Positions 41,953-50,440 of a stretch of 64,000 nt of DNA are shown one piece after another. The position numbers and the translations under genes are program-made. The notes below the pieces were generated by a model that was not told the DNA's origin, ran no database searches, and saw only the letters and a program-made list of their open reading frames with translations. Source of the stretch: Pseudomonas saxonica. GTDB taxonomy: Bacteria > Pseudomonadota > Gammaproteobacteria > Pseudomonadales > Pseudomonadaceae. How positions within the stretch are numbered: the first letter of the stretch is position 1; each line of letters begins with the position of its first letter. The stretch covers positions 434,001 to 498,000 of the forward strand of contig NZ_VFIO01000003.1 in assembly GCF_007858365.1 (NCBI RefSeq), read 5' to 3'.

Positions 41953-42921
41953 ATGGCCAACGACACCTCAACGCGTTGCAAGCCCAAAATCGCCATCAGC
42001 GCTTGCTTGCTGGGAGCGGAAGTTCGCTTTAACGGCGGCCATAAAGAGTCGCGGCTGTGCAGTCAGGCCTTGAGTGAACATTTCGATTTTGTGCCCCTGT
42101 GCCCTGAAGTCGCGATTGGTCTGGGCATTCCGCGCCAACCGATCCGTCTTGTCGGCGACCCGGCCATGCCCCAAGCAGTAGGCAGCGTCGACAGCACGCT
42201 GGATGTGACTCACGCACTGCATGACTACGGCGTGAGCATGGCGGCCACGCACACTGATATTTGCGGCTACATCTTTATGCAAAAGTCGCCTTCCTGCGGG
42301 CTTGAGCGGGTGAAGGTGTACCAGGATGGCGGCAGACCGGCAGAGTTGAGCGGGCGAGGCATTTATGCACAGGCCTTTTGCGCCGCGCATCCCGATTTAC
42401 CGGTCGAAGAAGACGGCCGCTTGAACGACCCCATCCTGCGTGAAAACTTTCTTACCCGGGTATACGCCTACAGTGCGTGGCAAGACCTGCTCAAAGCGGG
42501 CCTCACCCGCCGCTCACTGACCGAGTTTCATGCGCGCTACAAATACCTGCTGATGGCCCACCATCCCGTGCAATACAAAACATTGGGCAACCTACTGGGC
42601 AGCATGGGGAAAGCGCCCCCTCAAGCCATTGCAGCGCAGTACTTCAGCGAACTGATGAAGGCGCTGAAAAAATGCGCGACCCGGCGCACTCATACCAATG
42701 TGCTGCAACACATTAGCGGCTACCTCAAGCAATCCATCAGCCGCGAAGACAAGCAAGAAATGCAGCAATTGATCGTGCAATACCTCAACGGCATTGTGCC
42801 GCTGGTCGTTCCGCTTACGCTGCTCAAACATCACTTTCGCCTGCACCCGGATCCCTATATTGCGCGTCAGGTTTATCTGCAACCGCACCCTGAAAATCTC
42901 AGCCTGCGTAATGCGATCTGA
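41953..42921 (+). CDS. DUF523 and DUF1722 two-domain protein
   Basis: A 322-residue cytoplasmic protein. The N-terminal half (about 12-155) is DUF523, with conserved Cys residues in ISACLLGAEVRFNGGHK, FVPLCPEVAIGL and KSPSCGLERVKVY that could hold a metal or Fe-S cluster. The C-terminal half (about 195-315) is DUF1722 (YbgA-like), with the typical FHARYKYLLMAHHPVQYKTLG. In E. coli ybgA lies next to the photolyase gene phr, matching the association here. GGAGG lies 8 bases before the chosen ATG. First gene of the eight-gene light operon. Function unknown. Confidence 0.9.
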   Translation: MANDTSTRCKPKIAISACLLGAEVRFNGGHKESRLCSQALSEHFDFVPLCPEVAIGLGIPRQPIRLVGDPAMPQAVGSVDSTLDVTHALHDYGVSMAATHTDICGYIFMQKSPSCGLERVKVYQDGGRPAELSGRGIYAQAFCAAHPDLPVEEDGRLNDPILRENFLTRVYAYSAWQDLLKAGLTRRSLTEFHARYKYLLMAHHPVQYKTLGNLLGSMGKAPPQAIAAQYFSELMKALKKCATRRTHTNVLQHISGYLKQSISREDKQEMQQLIVQYLNGIVPLVVPLTLLKHHFRLHPDPYIARQVYLQPHPENLSLRNAI

Positions 42922-42923
42922 CC

Positions 42924-43859
42924 ATGAGTGATGACCGCCCCATGACGAATATTCCCGACAACGACTACAGCCAGGCACTCGCTGAAGGCTGGCGGCCGAT
43001 CCGCGAAGTGGCCCGTATAACCGGCGTGAATGCCGTGACCCTGCGCGCGTGGGAGCGCCGCTATGGCTTGATCGTTCCGCACCGCACGGCCAAAGGCCAC
43101 CGCCTGTTTTCGCCCGACCAGATTCTGCGCATAAAGCACATCCTGACCTGGCTTAACCGCGGTGTATCAGTGAGTCAGGTGAAACCGTTACTGGACTCTG
43201 CGCCCGCCTTCCACGAGCCTGCTGATAATGACTGGCAGGCGTGGCGGCAAGCCCTGACGCGGGCAATCAGCGAACTGTCCGAGCGCAAGCTCGATGACAA
43301 TGTGAATCAGGTGATGTCGCTCTACCCTGCCCGCACACTCTGCAAACAACTATTAATCCCCCTGATCCGCGAGCTGGAACAACGCTGGCAGGGCCAGTTC
43401 GGCACGCAGCTGGAGCGCGCGTTCTTTAACTCCTGGTTACGCAGCAAACTGGGGGCGCGGGTTTACCACAATAATCGCTCAGTAAGCGGCGCCCCCGTTC
43501 TGCTGATCAACCAGTCGTCCCAACCCTTCGAAGCCGCTCTATGGCTGACCGCTCTGCTGGTCAGCAGCAGCCATTGCCCGGTTGAAGTCTTCGACACGCC
43601 AGTACCCGCGGGTGAGCTTGGGCTGGCTGTTGAACGCCTGAAAGCCCGTGCGGTAGTGCTCTACTCAAGCCAAGCCCTGAACACCCAGCTATTGCCCAAA
43701 CTATTGGCCGGGATCAACTGCCCGATTGTGCTTGCCGGAACCTGTGTCCGTATCCACAGCACGGAACTGGCCATCACTACCACCGAAATTGCCGGATTGA
43801 CGCTTGCCAACGACCCGCTTGAAGCCCACCAGCAACTCGACCAACTCGGTCTTATATAA
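42924..43859 (+). CDS. MerR-family regulator, class II LitR/PplR type
   Basis: A 311-residue MerR-family protein. Residues about 23-92 form the MerR DNA-binding domain (IREVARITGVNAVTLRAWER; HRLFSPDQILRIKHI). The rest resembles the LitR/CarH sensor region, but the adenosylcobalamin signatures are missing: the Glu-His motif of the helical bundle reads QLERAFF and the DxHxxG loop of the B12 fold reads SSQPFEAA. This matches class II LitR proteins such as P. putida PplR1, which act with blue-light LOV proteins instead of B12. Two exact copies of its expected operator precede the operon, so it is probably autoregulated. Confidence 0.88.
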   Translation: MSDDRPMTNIPDNDYSQALAEGWRPIREVARITGVNAVTLRAWERRYGLIVPHRTAKGHRLFSPDQILRIKHILTWLNRGVSVSQVKPLLDSAPAFHEPADNDWQAWRQALTRAISELSERKLDDNVNQVMSLYPARTLCKQLLIPLIRELEQRWQGQFGTQLERAFFNSWLRSKLGARVYHNNRSVSGAPVLLINQSSQPFEAALWLTALLVSSSHCPVEVFDTPVPAGELGLAVERLKARAVVLYSSQALNTQLLPKLLAGINCPIVLAGTCVRIHSTELAITTTEIAGLTLANDPLEAHQQLDQLGLI

Positions 43860-43872
43860 GCGAGGAATTGAC

Positions 43873-45318
43873 ATGCAACTTATCTGGCTACGCAGCGACT
43901 TGCGTCAATCCGACAACACCGCACTGAGCGCCGCCGTCAAACGCGGCCACACCGTGGCCGTATACCTGATCAGCCCGCAACAATGGCTGAGCCACGACGA
44001 TGCAGCGTGCAAAGTCGATTTTTGGCTACGCAATCTGGCCACTCTGAGCGACAGCTTGCAGGCACTGAATATTCCCTTGCTGATTAGAACGGCGGATACC
44101 TGGGATCAAGCCCCAGCCGTGCTCCTTGAGCTGTGCCAACAACACGGAATTGAAGCGGTACATGCCAATCAGGAATATGGCATCAATGAAACCCGCCGCG
44201 ATGAAGCCGCCGCCAAGGCGCTGGAGGCCCAAGGCATAGAGTTTCACAGCTACCTGGACCAACTCCTGTTTCAGCCGGGTACTGTGCTCACGCAGTCGGG
44301 TACTTATTTCCAGGTCTTCAGCCAGTTCCGTCGGATCTGCTACAACCACCTGCACCGCGCACTCCCGCCAATCGTCGAGTCGCCTCAGGCACAAACAGCC
44401 GTAACCATCGAGCGCGATGCCATTCCACAATCGGTCGACGGTTTTATCCAGCCAACCGAGTCATTGCGCGCACTGTGGCCCGCTGGCGAGCGTCATGCCC
44501 AGCAACGGCTGGCGCACTTTGCCGATGAGCAGATCCATTACTACAAGGACGAACGCGATCTGCCCGCCAAACCCGGCACCAGCCAGATTTCGCCCTACCT
44601 TGCAGCCGGTGTCATTTCCCCTCGGCAATGTCTGCATGCGGCATTGCGAAGCAATCAGGGCGAGTTCGAAAGCGGCAGCCCAGGCGTGTATACATGGATC
44701 ACCGAACTGCTGTGGCGTGAATTCTATAAACACATTTTGGTGGGCTACCCACGGGTTTCGCGTCACCGCGCCTTTCGCCTTGAAACCGAATTCCTGCCGT
44801 GGCGTGACGCCCCCGAAGAGTTGGCGGCCTGGAAAGAAGGCCGTACTGGCATTCCCATCATCGACGCGGCCATTCGCCAACTGCTGGACACTGGCTGGAT
44901 GCATAACCGTCTACGGATGGTCGTGGCCATGTTCCTCACCAAAAACCTGCTGATCGATTGGCGCGAAGGCGAGCGCTTTTTCATGCAGCATTTAATTGAT
45001 GGCGATCTGGCGGCCAATAATGGCGGCTGGCAGTGGAGCTCATCGACCGGAACTGATTCAGTACCGTATTTCAGGATTTTCAACCCGCTCAGTCAGTCCG
45101 AACGCTTCGATCCCGAAGGCCGCTTCATCAAACACTGGCTGCCGGAGCTGGCCGATCTGAGCAAAAAGGACATCCATAACCCATCCATTGCCGGCGGACT
45201 GTTTGGCGTGGCCGATTACCCACGGCCAATGGTCGACCTGAAAAAAAGTCGCGAGCGCGCGCTCACCGCTTTCAAAAATTTGCCGTCGCGGGCACTGGCG
45301 GTGGGTGGAGATGAATAA
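43873..45318 (+). CDS. phrB: Deoxyribodipyrimidine photolyase
   Basis: PhrB repairs cyclobutane pyrimidine dimers using blue light. The 481-residue protein has the N-terminal antenna-chromophore domain (MQLIWLRSDLRQSDNTAL) and the FAD-binding C-terminal domain, with the signatures TGWMHNRLRMVVAMFLTKNL and QWSSSTGTDSVPYFRIFNP. It is a class I CPD photolyase by this pattern. I start at MQLIWLRSD; an in-frame upstream ATG lies inside the regulator gene. It follows the MerR gene by 13 bases and overlaps the SDR gene. Confidence 0.96.
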   Translation: MQLIWLRSDLRQSDNTALSAAVKRGHTVAVYLISPQQWLSHDDAACKVDFWLRNLATLSDSLQALNIPLLIRTADTWDQAPAVLLELCQQHGIEAVHANQEYGINETRRDEAAAKALEAQGIEFHSYLDQLLFQPGTVLTQSGTYFQVFSQFRRICYNHLHRALPPIVESPQAQTAVTIERDAIPQSVDGFIQPTESLRALWPAGERHAQQRLAHFADEQIHYYKDERDLPAKPGTSQISPYLAAGVISPRQCLHAALRSNQGEFESGSPGVYTWITELLWREFYKHILVGYPRVSRHRAFRLETEFLPWRDAPEELAAWKEGRTGIPIIDAAIRQLLDTGWMHNRLRMVVAMFLTKNLLIDWREGERFFMQHLIDGDLAANNGGWQWSSSTGTDSVPYFRIFNPLSQSERFDPEGRFIKHWLPELADLSKKDIHNPSIAGGLFGVADYPRPMVDLKKSRERALTAFKNLPSRALAVGGDE

Positions 45319-46081
45319 GTCCCGGCGTATCTGGCTCACAGGCGCTAGCAGCGGTATCGGCGCGCACATGGCCGAAGAACTGCTCAAAAGCGGCGCAACG
45401 CTGGCCTTGAGTGCACGCACTCTTGCACCGCTGCAAGCGTTATCCGACCGTTTCCCCGGCCAAGTCCTGCTGGTGCCGGGAGACTTGACCGACAGTGCAC
45501 ACGTGCGAGCAATCGGTCAGCAGATTGCTCAAGCCTGGGGTGCGCTGGACACCGTCATTCTCAACGCTGGCACCTGTGAATATGTCGATGTTCGCCATTT
45601 TGATGCCGCGCTGATCGAACGCGTAGTACGCACAAATTTATTGGCCAACAGCTACTGCCTGGAGGCTGCCCTGCCCTTGTTACGGGCAGGCCTGCGCCCG
45701 CACCTGGTCGGCGTCGTCAGTAGCGTGACCTTCTGGCCGCTGCCGCGGGCCGAGGCCTACGGCGCGTCGAAAGCCGGGCTGCGCTATCTGCTGGAGTCGC
45801 TGCGCATCGATCTGGCCCATGAAAACATCGACGTCACCCTGGTCAGCCCCGGTTTTGTCGACACCCCGCTGACTGAAAATAATGATTTCCCGATGCCCAT
45901 GCGCTGGTCAGCGCCAAAAGCTGCACAGCATATATGCCAGCATCTGGACAAACGGCCTCTGGAAATCGCTTTTCCAGCGCTGTTTATCGCCATTCTGAAA
46001 CTGCTGTCGAGTCTGCCTAAACGCCTGCAACTGGCACTAGGCAAGCGCCTGGCCAGAAACTCTGACGAGAAGCCATCATGA
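45311..46081 (+). CDS. Short-chain dehydrogenase/reductase of the light operon
   Basis: A 256-residue classical SDR: cofactor motif TGASSGIGAHMAEELL at about 11-26, NAG motif in ILNAGTCEY, catalytic Ser in VVSSVTFWPL, and Tyr/Lys in AYGASKAGLRYLLE. The substrate is unknown; its partners in the operon (FAD oxidoreductase, CFA-like methyltransferase) suggest a lipid or fatty-acid substrate. It overlaps the end of phrB by 8 bases, and its stop overlaps the next start (ATGA). Confidence 0.9.
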   Translation: MNKSRRIWLTGASSGIGAHMAEELLKSGATLALSARTLAPLQALSDRFPGQVLLVPGDLTDSAHVRAIGQQIAQAWGALDTVILNAGTCEYVDVRHFDAALIERVVRTNLLANSYCLEAALPLLRAGLRPHLVGVVSSVTFWPLPRAEAYGASKAGLRYLLESLRIDLAHENIDVTLVSPGFVDTPLTENNDFPMPMRWSAPKAAQHICQHLDKRPLEIAFPALFIAILKLLSSLPKRLQLALGKRLARNSDEKPS

Positions 46082-47325
46082 AAATCGCCATCATTGGCAG
46101 CGGCATCTCAGGGTTGACCTGTGGCTATCTGCTGCATAAAGAACACGACATTTGTGTGTTTGAGGCCAGTGATTGGGTAGGCGGTCACACCCATACCGTG
46201 GACGTCAGCGTACAGGGGCAGCGTTATGCCATCGACACGGGCTTTATCGTGTTCAACGACTGGACATACCCCAACTTCATCAAGCTGCTGGACCAACTGG
46301 GTGTGAGCTCAAAAGCCACAGAAATGAGCTTCTCAGTGTGCGACCCCAGCAACAACCTTGAATACAACGGCAACACCCTCAACAGTTTGTTTGCCCAGCG
46401 CAGCAATCTGTTATCGCCCGGTTTTTGGGGCATGCTGCGCGACATTCTGCGATTCAATCGTGAAGCGGTGCGCGATCTGCAAGAACAGCGCATTGCCGTC
46501 GACACCCGTCTGGGCGACTACCTGCAACAACGTGGCTATGGCGAGCGGTTCATCCAGCACTACATCGTGCCCATGGGCGCGGCCATCTGGTCCATGTCTT
46601 TGAGCGATATGCTGGCCTTCCCTCTGCAATTTTTTGTGCGCTTTTTTAAAAACCACGGTTTGCTAAGCGTCAGTCATCGCCCGCAATGGCGAGTCATTGA
46701 AGGGGGATCCAGCGCTTACGTAAAACCGCTGAGTGCAGGCTTTGCCGAAAAAATCCGCCTTGGCTGTCCAGTCACCGGAGTCGAGCGTGACAACCAAGGC
46801 GTAACGATTCACAGCCCCAGAGGCAGCGAACGCTATGACAAGGTGATTTTTGCCTGCCACAGCGATCAGGCGCTCACACTGCTGGCAAAACCCAGCGCAG
46901 CGGAACAGCAAATCCTCGGCGCCCTGCCTTACGCAGATAACGATGTTGTCCTGCACACCGACACGCGACTGTTGCCCGACAGGAAATTGGCATGGGCCAG
47001 CTGGAACTATCGACTAGGCAATGCCGGACAACACCGCGCCGCCGTCACGTACGACATGAACATTTTGCAAGGGATACAGAGCGATACCACGTTCTGCGTC
47101 AGCCTGAACCAGCGCGCAGACATTGACCCTGACAAGGTGCTGGCCAGCTACACCTACGCCCATCCGCAATACAGCCTCGATGCCGTGGCAGCTCAAGGCC
47201 GCTGGCCAGAACTGATGGGCGCGCAGCACAGCTATTACTGCGGGGCTTACTGGGCCAACGGCTTTCACGAAGATGGCGTGGTCAGCGCGTTGCGCGTCGC
47301 CCAAGCCTTCGGCCACCGGCTATGA
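46078..47325 (+). CDS. FAD-dependent oxidoreductase (amine-oxidase fold) of the light operon
   Basis: A 415-residue flavoprotein of the NAD(P)-binding/amine oxidase family. FAD motif IIGSGISGLTCGYLL at the N-terminus, then DWVGGHTHTVDV, and a C-terminal flavin contact YYCGAYWANGFHEDGV. It is of the group regularly paired with DUF1365 and CFA-synthase-like genes in light or singlet-oxygen responsive operons. A role as an acyl-lipid dehydrogenase is inference. Overlaps of 4 bases join it to both neighbours. Confidence 0.9.
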   Translation: MKIAIIGSGISGLTCGYLLHKEHDICVFEASDWVGGHTHTVDVSVQGQRYAIDTGFIVFNDWTYPNFIKLLDQLGVSSKATEMSFSVCDPSNNLEYNGNTLNSLFAQRSNLLSPGFWGMLRDILRFNREAVRDLQEQRIAVDTRLGDYLQQRGYGERFIQHYIVPMGAAIWSMSLSDMLAFPLQFFVRFFKNHGLLSVSHRPQWRVIEGGSSAYVKPLSAGFAEKIRLGCPVTGVERDNQGVTIHSPRGSERYDKVIFACHSDQALTLLAKPSAAEQQILGALPYADNDVVLHTDTRLLPDRKLAWASWNYRLGNAGQHRAAVTYDMNILQGIQSDTTFCVSLNQRADIDPDKVLASYTYAHPQYSLDAVAAQGRWPELMGAQHSYYCGAYWANGFHEDGVVSALRVAQAFGHRL

Positions 47326-48122
47326 ACAGCGCCCTGTACAGCGGCTGGATTGCCCATCGACGCTTTGCGCCGACCACCCATGCTTTCCGTTATCAGATTG
47401 GCTTGCTGTACCTGGATCTGGATGAGCAAGACGCTGTGTTCGGGCTGTCACCGCTGGCAGGCAACAGCCGTTTTTCGCCCTTTTCATTTCGTGAAACCGA
47501 TTACCTGAAGACCTACACCCACGCCGGCATGCGCCTGATCGATGCAGTTCGCCAACTCATCGGCGAAGCCCTTGGGCGCACACCCCAAGGTGCCATTCGC
47601 CTGCTGACGCAAGCCCGTAGCTGGGGGCTTTCGTTTAACCCGGTCAGCTTCTTCTACTGCTATGAAGCTGACGGACAACTGGCCGCTATCTTGTGCGAAG
47701 TGAGTAACACACCGTGGCGCGAGCGTTATCACTACGTGCTCCCGGCAGTCGGTGACGGTCACCAGTACGTTGCCGTGGCCAAGGCCTTTCACGTGTCACC
47801 TTTCTTGCCGCGTGACCTGCAATACCGCATGAGCTTCAGCCCGCCTGATACACGGCTCGGCGTGCACATGGCCGACTGGCAAGGCGAACTGAAACTGTTT
47901 GATGCCACCCTGAACCTGCACCGCAGCACGCTTGATCGCGCTGGGCTGCATCGCTACCTGCGCCAATTCCCGTGGATGACGGCCAAGACCTGTCTGGCCA
48001 TTTACTGGCAAGCGTTGCGCCTTTTTATCAAACGCACACCGATTTTCCCCCACCGGGCCGCCGACGGCGTATTACGCATTGCCGCCCAGCAACCAGAGAA
48101 TAAACGTCATGAAAAGCCCTAG
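47322..48122 (+). CDS. DUF1365 domain protein
   Basis: A 266-residue DUF1365 protein: LYSGWIAHRRFAPTTHAFRY at the N-terminus, LLTQARSWGLSFNPVSFFYC in the centre, and KAFHVSPFLPRDLQYRM. Function is unknown, but the family is almost always encoded between an FAD oxidoreductase and a cyclopropane-synthase-like methyltransferase, as here. No signal peptide. It overlaps the FAD gene by 4 bases and the methyltransferase gene by 14. Confidence 0.92.
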   Translation: MNSALYSGWIAHRRFAPTTHAFRYQIGLLYLDLDEQDAVFGLSPLAGNSRFSPFSFRETDYLKTYTHAGMRLIDAVRQLIGEALGRTPQGAIRLLTQARSWGLSFNPVSFFYCYEADGQLAAILCEVSNTPWRERYHYVLPAVGDGHQYVAVAKAFHVSPFLPRDLQYRMSFSPPDTRLGVHMADWQGELKLFDATLNLHRSTLDRAGLHRYLRQFPWMTAKTCLAIYWQALRLFIKRTPIFPHRAADGVLRIAAQQPENKRHEKP

Positions 48123-49380
48123 CCTGGTGAGCAAGATTTCTCGGTTCAGTACCTTTAACCTGACCAGTGGGCTGCTGCGCGAAGGCGTGATGCGCCAGCT
48201 CAGCCAACTGCACAAGGGTCTCTTGGTTATCTTTGAAAACGGCGTGCGCCAGACCTTCGGCGACAACACCTCAACATTGGTCGGTGAAGTACAGATTCAT
48301 GATCCGAGTGTGTGGGGCATGATCGCCAGCAAAGGCTCCATTGGCGCTGGCGAGGCGTTCATTCACGGCTACTGGAGCTCACCCGACCTGACCCGAGTCA
48401 TCCGTGTACTGGTCAGCAATATGGATGTGCTCGATGCCATGGAAGGCGGCTTGGCACGATTGGGCCGTCCTTTTATCGGGGCATTACACTGGGTTAATCG
48501 TAATACCCGCACAGGCTCGCAAAAAAATATTGCCGCACATTACGACCTTGGCAACGAGATGTTCGAGCAGTTCCTTGACCCGACCATGATGTACTCAGCG
48601 GCTCAATTCCTCAGCCCTGACGACACCCTGGAGCAAGCGCAGCTCAATAAACTGCAACGTATTTGCCAAAAACTCGACCTCAAACCTCAAGACCATTTGC
48701 TCGAAATCGGTACAGGCTGGGGCAGCATGGCGATCTATGCGGCACAGCACTACGGGTGCAAGGTCACGACGACCACGCTGTCCAAGGAACAATTCGATTA
48801 CACCCAAGCGCGGATCGTTGCACAGGGCTTACAGAATCAAGTGACACTGCTGCTGGAAGACTACCGCGATCTCACCGGGCAATACGACAAGCTGGTCTCC
48901 ATTGAAATGATTGAAGCCGTTGGCCATCGTTTTTTACCTGTCTACTTCAAACAGTGCTCGCACCTGCTCAAAAGCAACGGATTGATGTTGCTGCAAGCCA
49001 TCACCATTCGTGATCAGCGTTATGAACAGGCAAAAAACAGCGTGGACTTTATACAGCGTTATATCTTCCCTGGTGGCGCCCTGCCCAGCCTGCAAAAAAT
49101 GCTCGAAATCATCACCCGCGAAACTGACATGAATTTGATGCACATGGAGGACTTTGGGCTGCACTACGCCAAAACCCTGCGCTTGTGGCACGAAAACTTC
49201 CGTCATGCCCATGGCCGTCTGAACGAACTGGGCTACGACGAATACTTTCTACGCTTGTGGGAGTTTTACCTGTGCTACTGCGAAGGCGGATTTCTTGAGC
49301 GCAGCATAGGCACAGCGCAACTGTTACTGGCAAAACCTGCCGCCATGCCGCAACCCGTGCTTGGGCGCCTTGATGCTTAA
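48109..49380 (+). CDS. Cyclopropane-fatty-acid-synthase-like SAM methyltransferase
   Basis: A 423-residue member of the CFA synthase family acting on unsaturated acyl chains of membrane phospholipids. Residues 1-125 form the lipid-binding N-terminal domain; AHYDLGNE (143-150), MYSAAQF (161-167) and the SAM motif LLEIGTGWGS (197-206) follow. In P. putida the light-induced relative was called ufaM, a furan-fatty-acid enzyme; whether this one methylates, cyclopropanates or leads to furan lipids is not shown by sequence. I start at MKSPSLVSKI. It overlaps DUF2878 by 8 bases. Confidence 0.92.
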   Translation: MKSPSLVSKISRFSTFNLTSGLLREGVMRQLSQLHKGLLVIFENGVRQTFGDNTSTLVGEVQIHDPSVWGMIASKGSIGAGEAFIHGYWSSPDLTRVIRVLVSNMDVLDAMEGGLARLGRPFIGALHWVNRNTRTGSQKNIAAHYDLGNEMFEQFLDPTMMYSAAQFLSPDDTLEQAQLNKLQRICQKLDLKPQDHLLEIGTGWGSMAIYAAQHYGCKVTTTTLSKEQFDYTQARIVAQGLQNQVTLLLEDYRDLTGQYDKLVSIEMIEAVGHRFLPVYFKQCSHLLKSNGLMLLQAITIRDQRYEQAKNSVDFIQRYIFPGGALPSLQKMLEIITRETDMNLMHMEDFGLHYAKTLRLWHENFRHAHGRLNELGYDEYFLRLWEFYLCYCEGGFLERSIGTAQLLLAKPAAMPQPVLGRLDA

Positions 49381-49861
49381 AACCCTGATCAACGCCGGGC
49401 TGTTTCAGCTCGGCTGGTTTGCCTGTGTGTTGGGCGGCAACAGCCCGTGGCTATTGCTCGCCTTTGCGGCGTTAGCAGTACACGTTCTGTGGGTAAGCCG
49501 TTCTTGGAGCGAAATCCGTTTGATAGTGGCCGTCTGTGTGATCGGTACGCTGGTGGACAGTGTATTGCTCAACGCCGGGGTATTTGAGTTCAAACACGCA
49601 AGCGTCTTGATTCCACTCTGGCTGATCGTGCTCTGGGCCTTATTGGCAACCACATTGAGGCATTGCCTGGCATGGACAGCCCGACCTGTCTGGCGGGCAG
49701 CGTTATTGGGGGCCATTGGCGGGCCGTTGTCGTATTACGCGGGGCAACGGATGGGGGCCGTATCGTTCGGATATGGCCTATGGCCTACGCTGGCAATGTT
49801 ATCCGTCATTTGGGCGGGGTTGTTTGTGGTATTGCAAGGGTTGGCAGGCAGGCATGTTTAG
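49373..49861 (+). CDS. DUF2878 membrane protein
   Basis: A 162-residue integral membrane protein with about five hydrophobic segments, of the DUF2878 family (MLKTLINAGLFQLGWFACVLGG; GPLSYYAGQRMGAVSFGYG). Its ATG overlaps the stop of the methyltransferase gene, so it is the last gene of the eight-gene operon. DUF2878 genes repeatedly accompany DUF1365 and CFA-like genes. A membrane partner role in lipid modification is inference. Confidence 0.87.
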   Translation: MLKTLINAGLFQLGWFACVLGGNSPWLLLAFAALAVHVLWVSRSWSEIRLIVAVCVIGTLVDSVLLNAGVFEFKHASVLIPLWLIVLWALLATTLRHCLAWTARPVWRAALLGAIGGPLSYYAGQRMGAVSFGYGLWPTLAMLSVIWAGLFVVLQGLAGRHV

Positions 49862-50308
49862 CACCTTAAGTACCGTGAAGCGCTTGGCTTGAGCCTCTGC
49901 AGCACATCGAGACCAATCAATAAAACCCTGCTTGATCATTTAATGAGTTATTAACGCAACACATGCAACGACGGGAATGCAATGAATACTAATATAAATA
50001 CTGTAGGAATTATCTGAAACTTTACCTGCGCACTGGATATACCACTCAAAAAAAGTCAACCTCCTCGACAGCCCTCGCCACCCAGCTTATTCAACTAATA
50101 CTGTGCTACCCACGCGAACGACCGAGGCAGCCTCAGAATGAAGCCGCGCGATTATTAGTTAATTTATTCCCTCGCGCTTAGGTTTATCTGCCTGCTGGTT
50201 TAAATGAAACGAATTAAATGAAAAAAATAGTTGCTTAGGGAAACTCTGAAAATGACTTCCAAATCTGGTGTAACACCCGCCTGACACGAACACCACGGTC
50301 GAGTCCCG
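49862..50308. other. AT-rich intergenic stretch after the light operon
   Basis: These 447 bases hold no gene I can support. The stretch is more AT-rich than the flanks. From about 50238 (GGGAAACTCTGAAAATGACTT) it may include the terminal part of the IS5-family remnant that follows. Short open frames on the minus strand are antisense to the transposase fragment and look spurious. Confidence 0.5.
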
Positions 50309-50440
50309 ATGAAACAGATGTCCTTCGGCGATGCCGAGTACGCCGGCAAACGTAAGCAGACCCGCCGCGAGCGCTTCCTGATCGAAAGGGACAAGGCCGT
50401 GACTCAGCGAGAAGAAGCTGTGTGCTGGCGGTTGGTGTGA
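50309..50440 (+). pseudogene. IS5-family transposase, N-terminal remnant
   Basis: A 43-codon frame opening MKQMSFGDAEYAGKRKQTRR and continuing ERFLIERDKAV is the conserved start of Pseudomonas IS5-family transposases, which normally run to about 320 residues. After about 31 codons the similarity ends and the frame stops at TGA (50438-50440). The rest of the element is missing. The stop overlaps the ATG of the next gene (TGATG), so a deletion or insertion scar joins the two. Too short to function. Confidence 0.75.
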
